Source of the DNA: Strigamia acuminata
Lineage: Eukaryota > Arthropoda > Chilopoda > Geophilomorpha > Linotaeniidae
Direction: 5' to 3'
Length of the DNA stretch: 64,000 nt
NCBI GenBank assembly: GCA_949358305.1
Contig: OX442315.1
Location: 25,446,427-25,510,426 of the forward strand
Shown: positions 1 through 13,454 of the stretch, in pieces
Layout of the letters: each line of letters begins with the position of its first letter
How positions within the stretch are numbered: position 1 is the first letter of the stretch
Notes under the pieces: model-generated
Databases searched by the model: none
Seen by the model: only the letters and a program-made list of their open reading frames with translations
What the model was told of the DNA's origin: nothing
Program-made: the position numbers and the translations under genes

Positions 1-3000
1 AGGTGGTAACTTTATGTTGAATCTTCTGATGCATAACTCCAAATCATCCTCAGTAAATATTGAAACTGGATCAATCTTACTTTGGACGATAAATCCCCCC
101 AAATACTCAATATAATGCATCCTGAAAAAATGTTCGTCAATTTAGAAATCCATAATTACAATTAGCAGCAACAAAATATGCATATATTTCCGTAGAATTT
201 AATTTTCCGATAAAATTTCGTGATAACAACCTGCATAATCCAGCAAATCCTTCTTCAACATCTTTTCCACATATTTCATCTTTTAACCCAAAACCTCTGA
301 TGTCTTTCTGCTCCATCACTTGGCATTTAAATATTGCACGATCGGTGTGCGCTGCTGCAGATAAAGGTGGCGGCTCAGTGTTAAAAGCAATGCCATTGGC
401 CTACAGTCAATAATGAAAATGATATTTTATGCGCAAAACTATTAGTTGAATCATTAAATTACCCGAAGAAGTTTTTGCAAATCTTCAGGGTCTTTATCTC
501 GAAGATAAAATAAACAATTGCGTGGATGATGTGCATGAAGACCCAACTTCATGCACATTGGTGAGAAATTACATTTCTAATGATATTAAAACAAACGTTA
601 GAGAATGAAAATATTAGGTAATTATTGATATTTATATTTATTTTACCGGTCCCATCTTGAAAGGTTTGCCACAACCACTGCAAAAGTCATACTTGCACTG
701 CGTGCATTGGAAATGCATACAACCTCCCTTAGCTAAAGAGTAACGAAACTTGCAACTAGGACAATCTGGTTAAAAAAATAAAATTGAAATAAATAAAAAC
801 TAAAATTAAAAAAGTTACAAACTTATTCCATTTTCTTCTAAATGTTTTTCCAACCCTTTGGCTTGGAATTCCGGGTCATTTGCCTCCTTCCAGGCAGTGA
901 ATTGTTCACACGATATTCCAGTATGTTGAACCTCCCACTGCAATTGATTAATTTACAGATCTAATTAATTGTACACTAAAAAATATAATTTATATTACCG
1001 GTTTCCTGCAATCTGCACATGTCACAGCTTTGCAATCAGGGCAATTGAGTTTGGTAATTGGAGGAGGGGCAATGAACCCAAAAGAACACTAGAAATGTGC
1101 CGATAATTAAAGTTGAAATAAATAATTAAATTACTGTGTCAATAACAAGCAAACCTGTGAACACCAACGAAAGTTTGGATCCTTCATTAAGGCCCTATCT
1201 CTCAATTTCGTTTGGAATAATTCATGAACCTCGTAATCAACCAAATTTTTCAACTGCAAAAATCCACAAATAAAATTAATTTAAATGAAATTACATATAA
1301 AAAGCCAATATTTACAATTATATCTAAATTTGTAAAATAATCAGCAGCAATATCATCATCGGTTAAGTCCGGCTGATCGCAGAACGGGCAAATCGCATCC
1401 ATTATATTTCTGTCGCGAATTTGAATGGAATAATACTCTCTTGCACAACTTTCACAACATCGATGGATGCAGTTCAACATGGAAATCATCTGTCAAATAA
1501 TCAAATTAAGAAACAAAATAAACTGTTAGCAGAATCCACAAAAATTACCATCCTCATTGGATATTTCCCAGCACATAATTCACATTCCTGCTGTAAAAAG
1601 GTAATGGCCATATCCATTTCGCTGCATTCGTTTGCCGCCGAAATAGCATCAGATTCAGGAAACTGAAGATCTATCAATTTTACAAACATTTCTGCTTGAC
1701 TGTAAGTTGAAACTTTGCCTTCTGCTAAGCACTTTCGTGCACGTCGCTGTAATATTCAAAGTATAAATATATTTAAAAATAATAAGAATTGAGAACCTTA
1801 AATATTAGTGTAGTAATTACTAATTACTAATAGCAAAAGCAATATGTCAACCGGAATCAAAACCATGCAAAACACACCAACTTTTAAATTAATTTAACAG
1901 TTCAACACACTGCATCACATGCTGTTAATAAATTAAGAATAAACAAGTGCAATCACAATCTTCATCTAAAATGAGTTACCATGCCCTAATCGAACTTGGA
2001 CAAAGATATTTTCCTTGTTTTATTCTTTTATTTCATTAATTACCACAAACTATACTTTAAAATCAACCTACAATAAAAATTTAACAAGTTTAAAATCCAA
2101 ACATAAAAAAAAATCACTTTAAATTAACAAATATAAACTAAAACAAAATTAAATTAACATAAAAATCAACAATCTTAATTTTAAAAAAATTCAACTTCTA
2201 ATTAAACATTTATTTAGAAAAGCTTGTTTGTGAATCTTCATGCTAAGCAACTTTCATTCATTTCAAATTTCCTCATTTCCATTGAGAAAAAACTCTCCAA
2301 ACCAATTAAAAATTTGAAATAAACAAAATTAAAAATTCCACGTTTTCATTTTTACCTCGAATTCACTCGAGGCTTTTTTCGAAGCTTCAGTTCTTAAAGG
2401 CGGAGGCGGTGGCGGTGGTTGCGCTATTATTTGCGGCATTTTCTCTACCTGTGCTGCTGATATCGCCTGTAAAGAAGGTGGCTGGGGCTCTGGAACCGTG
2501 ACAACAGGCATCGTTGTCGTTGGAAGAGTATCGTACATTAATGTCCGTGCCGTATCTAATATTATTTCAGCCGCTACGTCAATACTTTCTTCGTTATCGT
2601 GAGAATTTCTTTCAAAATCTTCAGCGGCCGCGATTTCCTCCAACGATGTATAAACCGAAGCGGTATCAATGTTTTTCACGGGCTCATCGTCGACATCAAT
2701 GTCTTGAAACTGATCTAAATCGATGGAAAACTTCGGTGTTGGCTTCACCGCCGAGCCAAGACCGAATTCCTCAAGACGTGAATAAATCGGAGAGGATTTT
2801 TCTTCCATTTTCGGAGGAGGAACGTAATTTGTTTCTGGCGGTTTCTTATTTTCCGCAACCCATTCGACAGATACGTAAGTATCTTCGACCGGCGCCGTTT
2901 TAACATTTTCGAACGAATAGGAACTAGATGGATCATTTAGCGAACTAATGCAAGATCCACCACTGAAAGACCCCGTTCTATTGACTTTGTGTGGTGTGTT

Positions 3001-3467
3001 TCGGTTTGGTTGAAATTCCAGTTTACCTTCATTTGTCGATTTCTTGATCTCATCAATCCCACCTACCCCTTTTGCACCTCCAGTTAATTCCTCCACCCAC
3101 ATTTTCCTCGCGTTACCGTCGACGTTGGTGTCCACCGATCTGCCAGTCATTGTAGCAGGTTTAATTAACAAAGAATCTACCAATAAAAAGTTAGTTAAAT
3201 AATGTAAAAAACAATTTGATTTTCAAATACCAAAATTATTTCGTTGTAATGCTGAGACTACAGACGTTCCGCTCTCGTTTTCCACACCAACAGGTGGTCC
3301 CCAAATTTGCATGTGAAATGGTTTCATCGCATTCTTCGTTAATTCCAAGTAAGCAGCTTCAACATTTCCATGATTCGCTGTAAGCGAGGCGATAATTTCT
3401 TCTCGATTAAAGTTACTACGTGATTGCAAATCTCTAAACTAAAAAAAAAAAAAAAAGACCAAAGAAA

Positions 3468-3499
<32 letters not shown>

Positions 3500-6400
3500 C
3501 ATCAAAATATATTTCTTCCTTGAGCATTACTTTTAGTTGTCTCGTTTCGACACTGTCGGTCACAGCGGCCCAAACATTTCCTTTATGACGTCGGAGCGAT
3601 TCCTTAGCTTCGGTAGTAGAAATCACCCCGACATCATTTTCTTTTTTATCTCTACCGTAATTACTGACTAAAGTAACGACAGTATCAACCATATTCTTCC
3701 AGTTTTCTTGTAACCATTGCACGGCATTTTGGTTTCCGCAATGATTCATGGCAATTTGCAAGTCGTCAGCAGCGAAATTATTCTGTTCGGCTTCCTAAAA
3801 AAACAAAATTCGAGTTTTAAAAGTGAATTCTAAAATCGCTGCCGATGATAATTTTCCATTCACCCTTAAAAGTCTGACAAGTTCAAATCCTTGTGACCTC
3901 ATCTTCTCCTGACGACGTCTATCAATGAGTTCCTCCAAGTTTAAATAATAATCGTTTCGACTGACCGAATCAACGGGATACTGACGATCGCGATTAGATC
4001 CGAATTCTGGTTCGTCAAAATACGTTCGAACAGGACTCGGATCTTTTGAAATGCCTCCGTACAAAGAACTACGACTAGAGGAAAAGTAGGGTAACTGATC
4101 GCTATTAGAATTTGGATAAACAGGATTGGGCCGGCGGTAGGAATTGGAAAATTCCCGGTCACCCCCAATAAGAGAAGAACGACTTGACGCTCGATATATT
4201 GGGCCGGACCGGGATTCTTCCGAATGAGTGCCATCTATCAAATTTGTTTGGGTGGAAATAGTCTGAGGGGGTGGGGAAGTTCCTGTTGATATTACTTCGA
4301 CCTGTAAAACAAAACAAAATAATTATAAAAACGTAAAAAAAAAATCGAATATACTACTGTTTATACACAGATTTCAGCAATCAACAAATGAAATTGGCTT
4401 TAATAAAAGATTTATCAAGCAAATTTCAAGTCAACGTTTGTTTAAAACACTTAGAATTGATTACTCAAGCGTCAGAAGCAAATTATAATTACTAAAGTGA
4501 CTGGGACAGCTAAAAGAAATTAGTTTGTTACTCAATTATTACGAATCTTGAATTAAATTTTGAGATTTTCATTTGATCAACATATCAAATTGTCCCAATT
4601 TTGTCAAACTTAAAATATTAATACCTAGTTTTCTAACACCACCTTTCTTTGTGGTTCGTTCCCTTTCGATTTAATCCCATTTTCGGTTTCCGCTCTGCAT
4701 GTCTCCACCTCATCTACATCTGCTTGCACACCGCTCGATACATTCGGAATTTTATTCGAAGTCCCATTTTTCTCGGTCGCTGTCTTTACGTTCAATGCAG
4801 CATCCATCTCGTTAATCAAATCCTACAAAAAGAATTAATTAAAATTTAGTAATCTACCCAAAATATAATTTATTTTAGAGGTCACTCGTGTTATTACATC
4901 AACTTCATCTTCGGGCGTCTTTGAGCTTGGACGACGCTCCTTCAATCCTGACGAGGGTCTCGAATCGGGTCTCGAATCTGCTCTCGAATCTGCTCCTCCA
5001 CTCGATGGAGACTTAACACTTCCATCCCGCCTTCGTCTTCGCCGCTCTCCACTCGATTTCCCCGCAGCGGGCGCACTTTTACAACATGCAACGCATATGC
5101 GCGTCGAAGACGAATTGATCAACGTGCAGTGTTCACACTGCCAGCCCTTTTCATGACCCCGGCCCACACGAATTGATCGCAATTCTTCTTCGTCGCTAGC
5201 CGAAAAATAATCTTCTTCCGAACTAGTGTGGTCTATAATCGATCTTCGACCAGTGTGGTGGAAAACACCGTGATGAGTTGATCGACGTCCGCTTCTGGGA
5301 AATGGTCCCTCGCCACCTTCATTGTGAGTTTTGTGCGGTCTTGCAGACTTGCTACTGAATGTAGGAGATGGAGGCCTTTGAGTTTGAGGAATATAAGGCG
5401 AGTAAGGAGCCATTGCCATTGGATTATGAAGATGACCCATGCTCGTGTAACTATTCAATCTAAATCCAGACTCCGAACATGGATAATTCATGCTGGAATT
5501 ACTCGGTGTGCGCTTCAAGTGGTCCGGAGGTTGGAAAACATTAGGTGGGTAATAGTTTTGAGGATGGGCCATCCACGGTGGCATCATGGGATATGGACTC
5601 ATGTAAGGATTTATAAAAGGTGGGGCAGGTTGCATTTGTTGCATGTAATTCAAATCTTGAAAAGATTGTGCCTGCAATAGTAAAATGAATTCAAAATATT
5701 AGTTGTTTCAATTAATACTTTTCGAATTAAGTCACTTGTGGCATGTTCATTCCAGCTGCTCGATTTTGCATATCGGTAACACTATTTGCTGTACTGGCTC
5801 GATCTCCAGTCATTGTGCCACTTCTGTGAAAATAACGTAATAACTCGAGTAACTATTTGTATACAATTAAAAATTAACTTTTCATTACTTGTTGGGGTAC
5901 GGGTAGTTATATCCGCGTTTTGGTAATGTTGGAAAACCCTGAAAACCCAACTGAACCGGGGATGCAAGATCAGCTTTGCTGAGGGAATTCGGATAAGATG
6001 TTTGCTGAGTATTGTTTATTCCGCTTTGATTTTCCCAATCCGCTGGCTGTTGTTGATGCATTTGAGACTGGAAAATTGAAAACAATGTGTTTTATTATTG
6101 TGCAATTTAATATTACTCAATTAAATTTTACCACGGGTTCGTTGGCATAGGTTGGCGATTGTCTACTTTTAAAATTTTGATACCCGACCTCGTTTGGTGG
6201 CGCTTCGTTGTCCGAAACATTAGAGTAAGAACTGCAAGACGACGAAACCCGCCGAAAAGGAGACGATTCATCTGGAATACAATAAATAAATAAACATTTC
6301 AATCGGAAGCCACAAACTCTAATCGAAGAAATACATTACTTTGGGGAAATGACTTTTGAGGACGCACAGGTGGTTCATCTTTAGGCACGGGAGGTAGTGG

Positions 6401-9400
6401 CCGTCCAATCATTCTTCGCAGACTGCCGACTTTATCCATAAAAGAAAATTCCTTCTTGGGTAGAGGAGGATTCTGTATGTAAATGTACAAAAAATTAGGA
6501 TATTTCTTTATGGTAATAAATAAAACTTACTGGTTGACTGTATTTCCTGCCAAATAATGGAGACGATGGAACCGACTTCTGTGATTTACGTCTTCGTGGC
6601 GGTGGCACGGGGAGGCGATTAGGATCAGCGTCGCTGTCTGAAGCTTTATTCATTGGCGATTTTAAACCCTCGACGGCTTTTCTAGCATGGTTTCTTCGTT
6701 TTGGATGTCGATGATACATATCGTCGCAAGATAAACAAAAGATGAGATTCGAGCATTTTTCACAGCGAACGGCTGGTGTTGAACTGCCGCAAAGATCGCA
6801 GTGTTGACCGTCACGATGGGTACGAGTTTGAGTTTCTAAACGAAACGATATAGTTTGACAATTATTGAAATCATTTATATGAAAAATATATAAATAAATA
6901 AAAACTTACGTTTTAACACCATTTTGTCCGATTTAGGGTCACTTTCTGATTGCAAGTTTTCGTCACACTTTGGAGCAACCTAAACAAGAATTAAAAAAAA
7001 AAACATTAAAAAAAACGTTTTCTATCACATTTAACACGTAGTTGTTTATGCGAGAAGTTAATTTTATTTTTAGAGATGCCTTTCTGTGCCAAGATCTAAG
7101 AATTAAAATTAACTCCAATTTCCTGAAGCCAAAAACCCCACAAGGAAAGGGTTAAACAACTAAAAATACAGTTATATAAATACAGCCAAGTAAATATTTT
7201 CATCAAATATTTACCAAAACTCCCAATAAACCTAAACTAAACACAAATTATTCCCAAAAAAATACAAAAAAAACCAAAAAAAATCACCTTAACTAATAAA
7301 CTATAATTAAAGTGCGTTAATTAAAAAAACTACGAAACGACACGGGACATTGAAATATAATATCCAATTGCATACCGAAATTCCTGCCGATTTTAACACA
7401 TCACCTTAGAACTTGAATAGTTTCTTTGACCAGTCTACGAAAAGATGCTGCACTCTCCAGAAAAGTTGTTCCAATAAGACCCTTCAAGGAGTCAACGCGG
7501 CAACCTGCCAGCAAGTCTACCGAATAAAAAGCTCTCTCTCTTTTCTAGTGTCTATGCTCAAAATAGATCTCTTCAAGTCTGTGGCTATACAGAGACAGTT
7601 GTTGAGCAATAATTCATCCGATATCTTGTTTTTCAAAAATTTCGCTGATTTATTTCACCCAGTTTCCGTCAAGTAAAAGACAAACTCGTGAGTTTGTTTA
7701 TTCCGTGTCATTTCGATGTATAAACTTACGACGAAACAACGTTTATTTTTTGGCTATATTTTTTATTCGACTAACTAAAAGTATCTTTTCCTTGAAACTT
7801 CTTCCGGAATCCGGATTGTTTCGTTTTAGAGTTGTAGCCAGGGTCATTGTAATCTGCCCGTGTTATTTTTAGTGTTAAAAAAATGGGTTGTAAATGGGAA
7901 GGAAAAAAATCAAGTAGTTCACCGATAGATTGTAGGGTCTGCAAAGTTTTAAACTGTTTTATGTTAACTAAAAAACCTCGAGTTTTAGATTTTTCAACAC
8001 GTGGAAGTAGATAAACAGCAAAACTTTAAAACTTAATCAACTTTTAAAACAGCGCCGTGAAGATAAACAACCCTTTTGAGGAGGAATGCTGAGACTATCA
8101 AATTTCTCATTTGTAATTAGACAGAAACTGTATTGTGAGATTCAGTTTTTAAAGTCTAATTTAAATTTCATAGTTTTAAAGCAAGCTGAAGCAACGCAAA
8201 GACAAACTCGCTAACTTCAAACGATTTTTCAAAATAAATATAAAACGGTCGAAATTGAAAATATAAAAATCAGGCCTAAAACTATGTTGTGGATGTTTGT
8301 TCTTTTAAAGTTTCTTTCCTTTCCGCTCAAATAAATTTAACCTTGACTTTTATAAATAGTTTGTGATAGTAAATTACACACTACTGAAACATTTTACAGC
8401 TAACTTCATTCCAAACAGCAGAAAACATTTACCTGAGGAGTCATACTGGTTTCAACGTTGCTTGTTGATTCTACATTTAGATTTTTATCCAAATTGGCAG
8501 ACAAATTCGAATCAAATTCCTTCTTTTCTGGTTCATTATTGTTCGTGAGTGGACTGTCGAGTGTTGACTCTTTATTTGAAATTTTATTCCATATACCTTT
8601 AACTAAACTTGTCACAAAACCATCATGTTGTTTTTCTTCAGCTAAAAGCAAAAGATAGAATCCAAACAAGTTAGAAGTTGGTATAAAGGCAACAAAACAG
8701 AAAATCAAAATTTTGAAACCTTTGTTCAACTCATCTGCTTCCCAATCATCAATTGTATTCTCAATCGATTCCACAGATCCCACATTACAAGCTATAATGG
8801 TTTCTTTTGATTTAATTAATTCGTCCAATAATGACTCTCCAGATTCCGATACAGTTTCACTTGAATTTTTATAACCTAAAAAAAAAACAAATAAACAAGA
8901 GTTATCAAATTTTTAAACATCAAAACCAATGCACCTTCTCTATTTTCGAATAATTCAAGTTGTTCCTGTATTTTTTTATCAATTGAAGTCACATTAGAAA
9001 CGATAGCGCTGTCCCCCGATGCGTTAAAATTTTCATTTGTTCCAAGAGCTTCCAATTCGAAAACTAGAAAGGACAATTCTAACACCACGCAAGCAACGAG
9101 GGTCACATCAATTAAAGAAGTTTTTGGAAACTCCCAGGCTGAATCAGTTTTATCGTAGCCAAATATTTTAAATATTTCTTCATAACCCTACAATTATAAC
9201 AAATAAATAAATAAATAATACATACATAACATTAAAACAAAACTTTTTTTTTTGTGAATATAAAATTAAGAACTAACGTAAATGATCTCCAGTTTCTTAT
9301 ATTCTTCTAGAGTAGTTGAAACTCGATCCCAACTTTTAGGCCTAGCGTTTTCTTTCGATAATAAAATTCTCCCCAATTTTCCAAGATTTTTAAGGCTTTC

Positions 9401-9725
9401 TGTCACACGATACAAATCGGTTTTCTAAAAAACAAAAAATATAAATTAATACAAAATATAAATAAAAACATTCAATACTAACCTTAGTGTGACTTAAAAT
9501 AGCTTTGATGCAAATAAATTCAAATTTTTCTCCAATTGGGCATTTGACATTAAACAATTTCTTCAGCAGAACATTTACTCGTTTACACGAGGATCCAACA
9601 AGTAGTAAATTCCTCGCATTTTCTTTTAATGTTCTAAAATATAATCATAAATAGAATTAGAACGAAAGGCAATTAAAATACACTAACTATTACCTTAGGG
9701 TTTCTCGAGTATCTTGATCTGTCAT
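1..9725 (-). CDS. RNF31: Linear-ubiquitin E3 ligase HOIP/LUBEL, 27 exons, C-terminus beyond left edge
   Basis: RBR-type E3 that by family builds Met1-linked ubiquitin chains in NF-kB/IMD-type signalling. Exons, first to last: 9725-9694, 9633-9483, 9424-9278, 9187-8935, 8875-8720, 8641-8433, 6979-6910, 6835-6531, 6472-6340, 6271-6132, 6067-5889, 5823-5736, 5671-4898, 4822-4643, 4301-3864, 3794-3531, 3438-3231, 3176-2356, 1746-1549, 1489-1316, 1253-1155, 1088-999, 937-823, 765-647, 576-463, 400-231, 121-<1; 1916 codons visible, all phases consistent. Domains: PUB (about 30-130), B-box (about 345-385, CDLCGS), NZF (about 800-825, exact W-x-C-x2-C-x3-N-x6-C-x2-C), UBA-like helices (about 1086-1240), RING1 (CELCAG, about 1573), IBR, RING2 with the catalytic Cys in GGCMHF (about 1757), then LDD zinc region ([10 protein letters not shown]). 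The long middle is Ser/Pro-rich with SH3-type PPLPKK and RPLPPVP. Longer than human HOIP (about 1070). The donor at 4643 (GTGGTG) is the weakest junction. Confidence 0.93.
1747..2355 (-). other. HOIP intron, 609 bp
   Basis: Intron between the Pro-rich exon ending GAA TTC GAG and the exon opening the RING1 region. AT-rich; nothing else seen in it. Confidence 0.7.
3462..3498. repeat. AAAT microsatellite in a HOIP intron
   Basis: About nine tandem copies of a 4-bp AAAT unit in the intron between exons 3794-3531 and 3438-3231, next to a poly-A run. Simple sequence only. Confidence 0.9.
6980..8432 (-). other. Large HOIP intron (1.45 kb)
   Basis: Separates the PUB-encoding exons from the B-box half. 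Both flanking junctions are phase 0 (CCT CAG then GTT GCT CCA), which supports one transcript across the gap. Around 7400-7560 the sequence is less AT-rich, and a weak donor-like TCTAAG/GTGATG occurs on the minus strand near 7404. This could mark an internal first exon of a shorter isoform, but there is no coding support. No transposon or RNA gene recognised. Confidence 0.55.
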
Positions 9726-10159
9726 AATTTACAGCAAATAATCATAAAATACTTTATCACAGAATGTGATTTACAGCGTATGAAAGGGAAACGAGGCAGC
9801 TCTGTTGACGGACTAGCAAACTAACTCCAACCTGAAGTTCAAACCGAAGTTCAATAGAAAGAAACGGATCTGAGAGATGTTATTTCAGTTAAAAACTAAT
9901 TTTTGTGGGATTTTCAAAAGCGATTGAACTTGATTCCGATGTGGACGATCAGTGGACGATGACTAAAAATCATACGACACAGTAAATCGAAAGTGAAAAA
10001 CGATAAGAAATCTTACTAAATTTCACCACCAGAGGTAGCGAACTAACCGCGGTGAATTTAAATGTAAAATGTAAATAGGATTTTTAATTAAAAGATGGCG
10101 CTCATGCAAAAATGTTCCATTAGGTTATTTCCATTAGGCGATTTATGACTGATTTATGA
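9726..10159. promoter_or_regulatory. Bidirectional promoter region between HOIP and MEAK7
   Basis: 434 bp separate the divergent start codons of HOIP (ATG at 9725, minus) and MEAK7 (ATG at 10160, plus). Both 5' ends and all core promoter elements must lie here unless upstream non-coding exons exist. No clear TATA box. Confidence 0.6.
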
Positions 10160-11981
10160 ATGGGAAGTACACAAAGCTTGTTTCTTAAGCTGTACAAAAA
10201 GCGAACGGAGAAAAAAATTTTGCTGACAGATGCTGAACTAGAAAAATTAAAAAAAATTCTGATTAGCATGACAGATAATGATGCTACCGTCATCACATAC
10301 GAGAGAATTAAGGTGTCATATTCAATTCTATTTTTTTGGGTGTACTATTTTAATGTTTTTATTTCAGATTTATCTGCTGCCTTTCATGGACGTTTCAATA
10401 ATCGACAGATTGTACGAAGCCATGCAATGGAGGCACATGCGAAGTTCATACCCCAGATACCGATTACTTCAAACAACTATTTCTCCAATTGCATTTGTTT
10501 ATGTGATAGCAAATATTCTAAAAGGCGATACCCTTCAAAAAGCTACAATTATACGTTTCATGGTCGGTGCTCGAGACTTAGGTGCTGTTACAAGTCTTGA
10601 TCTTTACTACGTAAAATATGTCACGAAAATTAGTTAATAGTTATTAATTACAATTATTTGATATTATAATATTTCAGTTTGTGAAGGATTTAATTAATAA
10701 TCATCTTCAGAATTTAAATAAAGAAGATTTAGCAATCGAAGTTGATATTAACTCGGTTGAACCATCTAAAGAGAAATTTGCATTAAGTTTGCTGCAGGAT
10801 TTGTTTGATCCAGGTAAATATGATTTTTCTAAAATGCTAACAAAAAAATTCAAATTTTAAAAACTTTTATGGAATTAAATTTTAGAAAAGAGTGGAAACA
10901 AACTGCCAAGTGCTTCGACTCAATTCGCCGATGAAGAAATTGCGAGCTTATTAAACTCTAGCCCTATTTTATTATACATGATTCATCAAGTCATGTATCC
11001 TCCTTTTCCGATATATCAATCGACTTGGCAAGTACGAAAATTTAAAAACGTCTGAAATTTATTTTTCTTAAAGTACCGTATGCAAATTTTAGTTTCTGTC
11101 TTTTTTGCCGAGTTTTATAACTTCGGATGAAACTGAGATGGTTTACACAACCACTATGCTGGACATTCCGTCGTTAATTTTTCTGAATATGCACATCCCG
11201 AAACTAGTAAATAAACCTCATGAATGGATGCTGGTTTTCAGCAGTTTGGATGTATAGTTTATTATTCTATAAACATAAATTAGCTTGTAAATTGTTAACA
11301 ATCGATTTAGGTTGATAAATTTACCTTTGAAAACTTAATCTCCTGTTGTTTACGTTATGATAACACACTATTTATCATTGAAGATTCAGATCTTTATCGG
11401 TTTGGCGGTTTTTCCAGTGATAAATGGTTTGTTTTCCCAAAATTCAGGGGTAAGTAATTTTATAGCAATTTTATAATCTTAATTCACGCGTAAATTTTTT
11501 TTTTTTTTTTTTTGTAAACAGGTTCGTTAGGAAGTTTTGTTTTCTCATTAGCTCCTTACATGTCGCTTTACAAATCTACTGGAATAAATAAAAATTTGAT
11601 TTATATGAACGATTCTACGCATGAAGAAAGCCCTCAATACGTTGTAAATTGTATTTTCGCTAACGATTTCAGTGTTAAGCGTTTAATTTTCTTTTTATTT
11701 CAAAGGGTTTTGGTGGTAATATTGGATATCTTGGATTTTGCGTTTATCCTGATTGCGTAACTGGTGTCTCGTACCCAACTCTGACTTACAACTCTCCTCA
11801 ATTATCATCAACGACTAATTTTAAAATAAATAAATTCGAAGTATGGGCCATTTTTCGCGCTAGTGCAATTCGACCTCATGGTTGGAAAACCTCTCAAAGT
11901 TATTCGCATCAAACTAAACGAATTGGTAGTATAGCGGACCTTAATAAGTCAAAATCAGTGTTACGGGTGATGTCGTATTGA
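10160..11981 (+). CDS. MEAK7: MEAK7 (TLDc-domain, myristoylated TOR-signalling protein)
   Basis: Exons 10160-10312, 10368-10610, 10678-10813, 10886-11031, 11093-11251, 11311-11449, 11522-11643, 11706-11981; 458 codons including stop, almost the length of human MEAK7 (456 aa). The N-terminus MGSTQS is a classic N-myristoylation signal, as in MEAK7. The N-terminal half is helical and EF-hand-like. The C-terminal TLDc domain shows LVFSSLD, RFGGFSS, GSLGSFVFSL, GFGGNIGYLGF, TYNSPQLS and FEVWAI. The tail carries the family-like SIADLNKSKSVL segment. The family acts at lysosomal membranes in an alternative mTOR pathway. The exon 5 donor (GAT/GTATAG) was chosen because the open frame otherwise stops one codon later. 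An AATAAA overlaps the stop. Confidence 0.93.
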
Positions 11982-11986
11982 ATAAA
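11981..11986 (+). terminator. MEAK7 poly(A) signal overlapping the stop codon
   Basis: AATAAA begins at the last base of the TGA stop. If used, the 3' UTR would be only a few tens of bases. Confidence 0.5.
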
Positions 11987-13454
11987 AATTAAAATCAATT
12001 AACTCAGAATTAATTTTTAATTCACAAAGGAAAACATTCAACATTTGGTAAAGATAACTTATAATATTCAAATCTAACTTAAAACATTTATCCTCCATTT
12101 TGTAGGTTACGTAATAAGCTGAAATAAATGGAGTCTTGAGGTGTTTAGAGTGTCCATAAACACAAGTGACTCAATTTTAACGTATCATTTAAATTGAAAA
12201 ATGGATTAATTGAATACAAAACACTTATAATCCAAACTGGCCTTGCGCGTAATGGAACAAAACATAATATCGAAACTTGTGCATAAAACTTTAGCAATAT
12301 AATAATTCAGCAATGCATGGATTTCTTTGGCATTATTAAATAATAAAGCAACTTTATATAAACCATAAAATTAAAAATAAATGCAATTCAAAGAAAAAAA
12401 ATGAATGAAATTGCCGTTTCTAGAGATTACATTCTGAGAATCGAAACCTCGCCAATAATTTTTCCTCCATTAAAAAATTATAATCTGAAAAATGAACTCC
12501 GTTTTGATTTTCTTTTATTATAATGGTGATCATGATTGTGCTAGCAGTTTTTCCATTAATAATTGTCTTAAAGGAGACTAGAAAAATGTTTTATTTTTAA
12601 AACTGCAGTTTTTTTTTTTAAATGACAGTTTTTGAGGTCTATTTTGTGTCATATTTGAAAAATTGCATATATTATTTACTACAATTTGAGCAACAATACG
12701 CATCTATTTCTCTTTCAGTTTCCCTTCATATATTGCTAATATAAGGACAAAATTTCTACTACTACTAACAAAATCTAGAAAGTTTTTTAAGAGTTTTATG
12801 AAGAAAAAAGAAGCAAAAAAGAGAAATCACATTTTCGCATACAAAATTAATCTACAAAATGATACCAACACCATTACAAAACTTCTCAAACATAGAAAAT
12901 ATTAAATATTCTCATAAATTGATAAGTAAAAATTTTTTTTTTAAAAAGCAACAAAAAAACTTTCATTCATAAACACAAAATATTAATTTTCAGCACCATA
13001 TATATATAAATATATATGTATATATATAGAATCAAAGAATAATAATAAAAAAGTGCTTGCGATAATTAAAATTGCACGGTAATAGATACATCAAAGCTAA
13101 GCTTAATTCAACGGCTATTTTACTTTTTAAAGCCTTCCCCCAAAGAAAAATAAAGAAAAAAATGCAAATCCAAAATAAGATATTTGTCAACATTTGCTAC
13201 ACTTTTCTTTCCTATACATACGGTTGATAACACTTTCACAAAACAAACCACATGACACTACAAATCAATCACAGAATAAAAAATTCAAAAATATACTTAA
13301 TAGCACTCAAAATCCCTCATAACGTAACCTCATTAACCACAAACAACCCCTCAATAATCATTAAAAAAAAAAAAATCATTATAAACCGAAATAAATTGTA
13401 TTTGCTTTGAAAAAAATCGAGAAGGAAAAAAAAGGCATAAAAAGCGGTCAAACC
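11987..13454. other. AT-rich convergent intergenic / 3' UTR region
   Basis: Lies between the 3' ends of MEAK7 (+) and the zinc-finger gene (-). Very AT-rich with poly-A/T runs and an irregular TA-rich stretch near 13002-13028. It probably contains the zinc-finger gene's 3' UTR. No coding segment or RNA gene seen. Confidence 0.6.

Noticed and set aside
4622-4642. HOIP exon extended to GAAAACTAG with donor GTATTA
   Set aside because: That choice puts an in-frame TAG before the donor; the GTGGTG donor at 4643 restores frame with the next exon.
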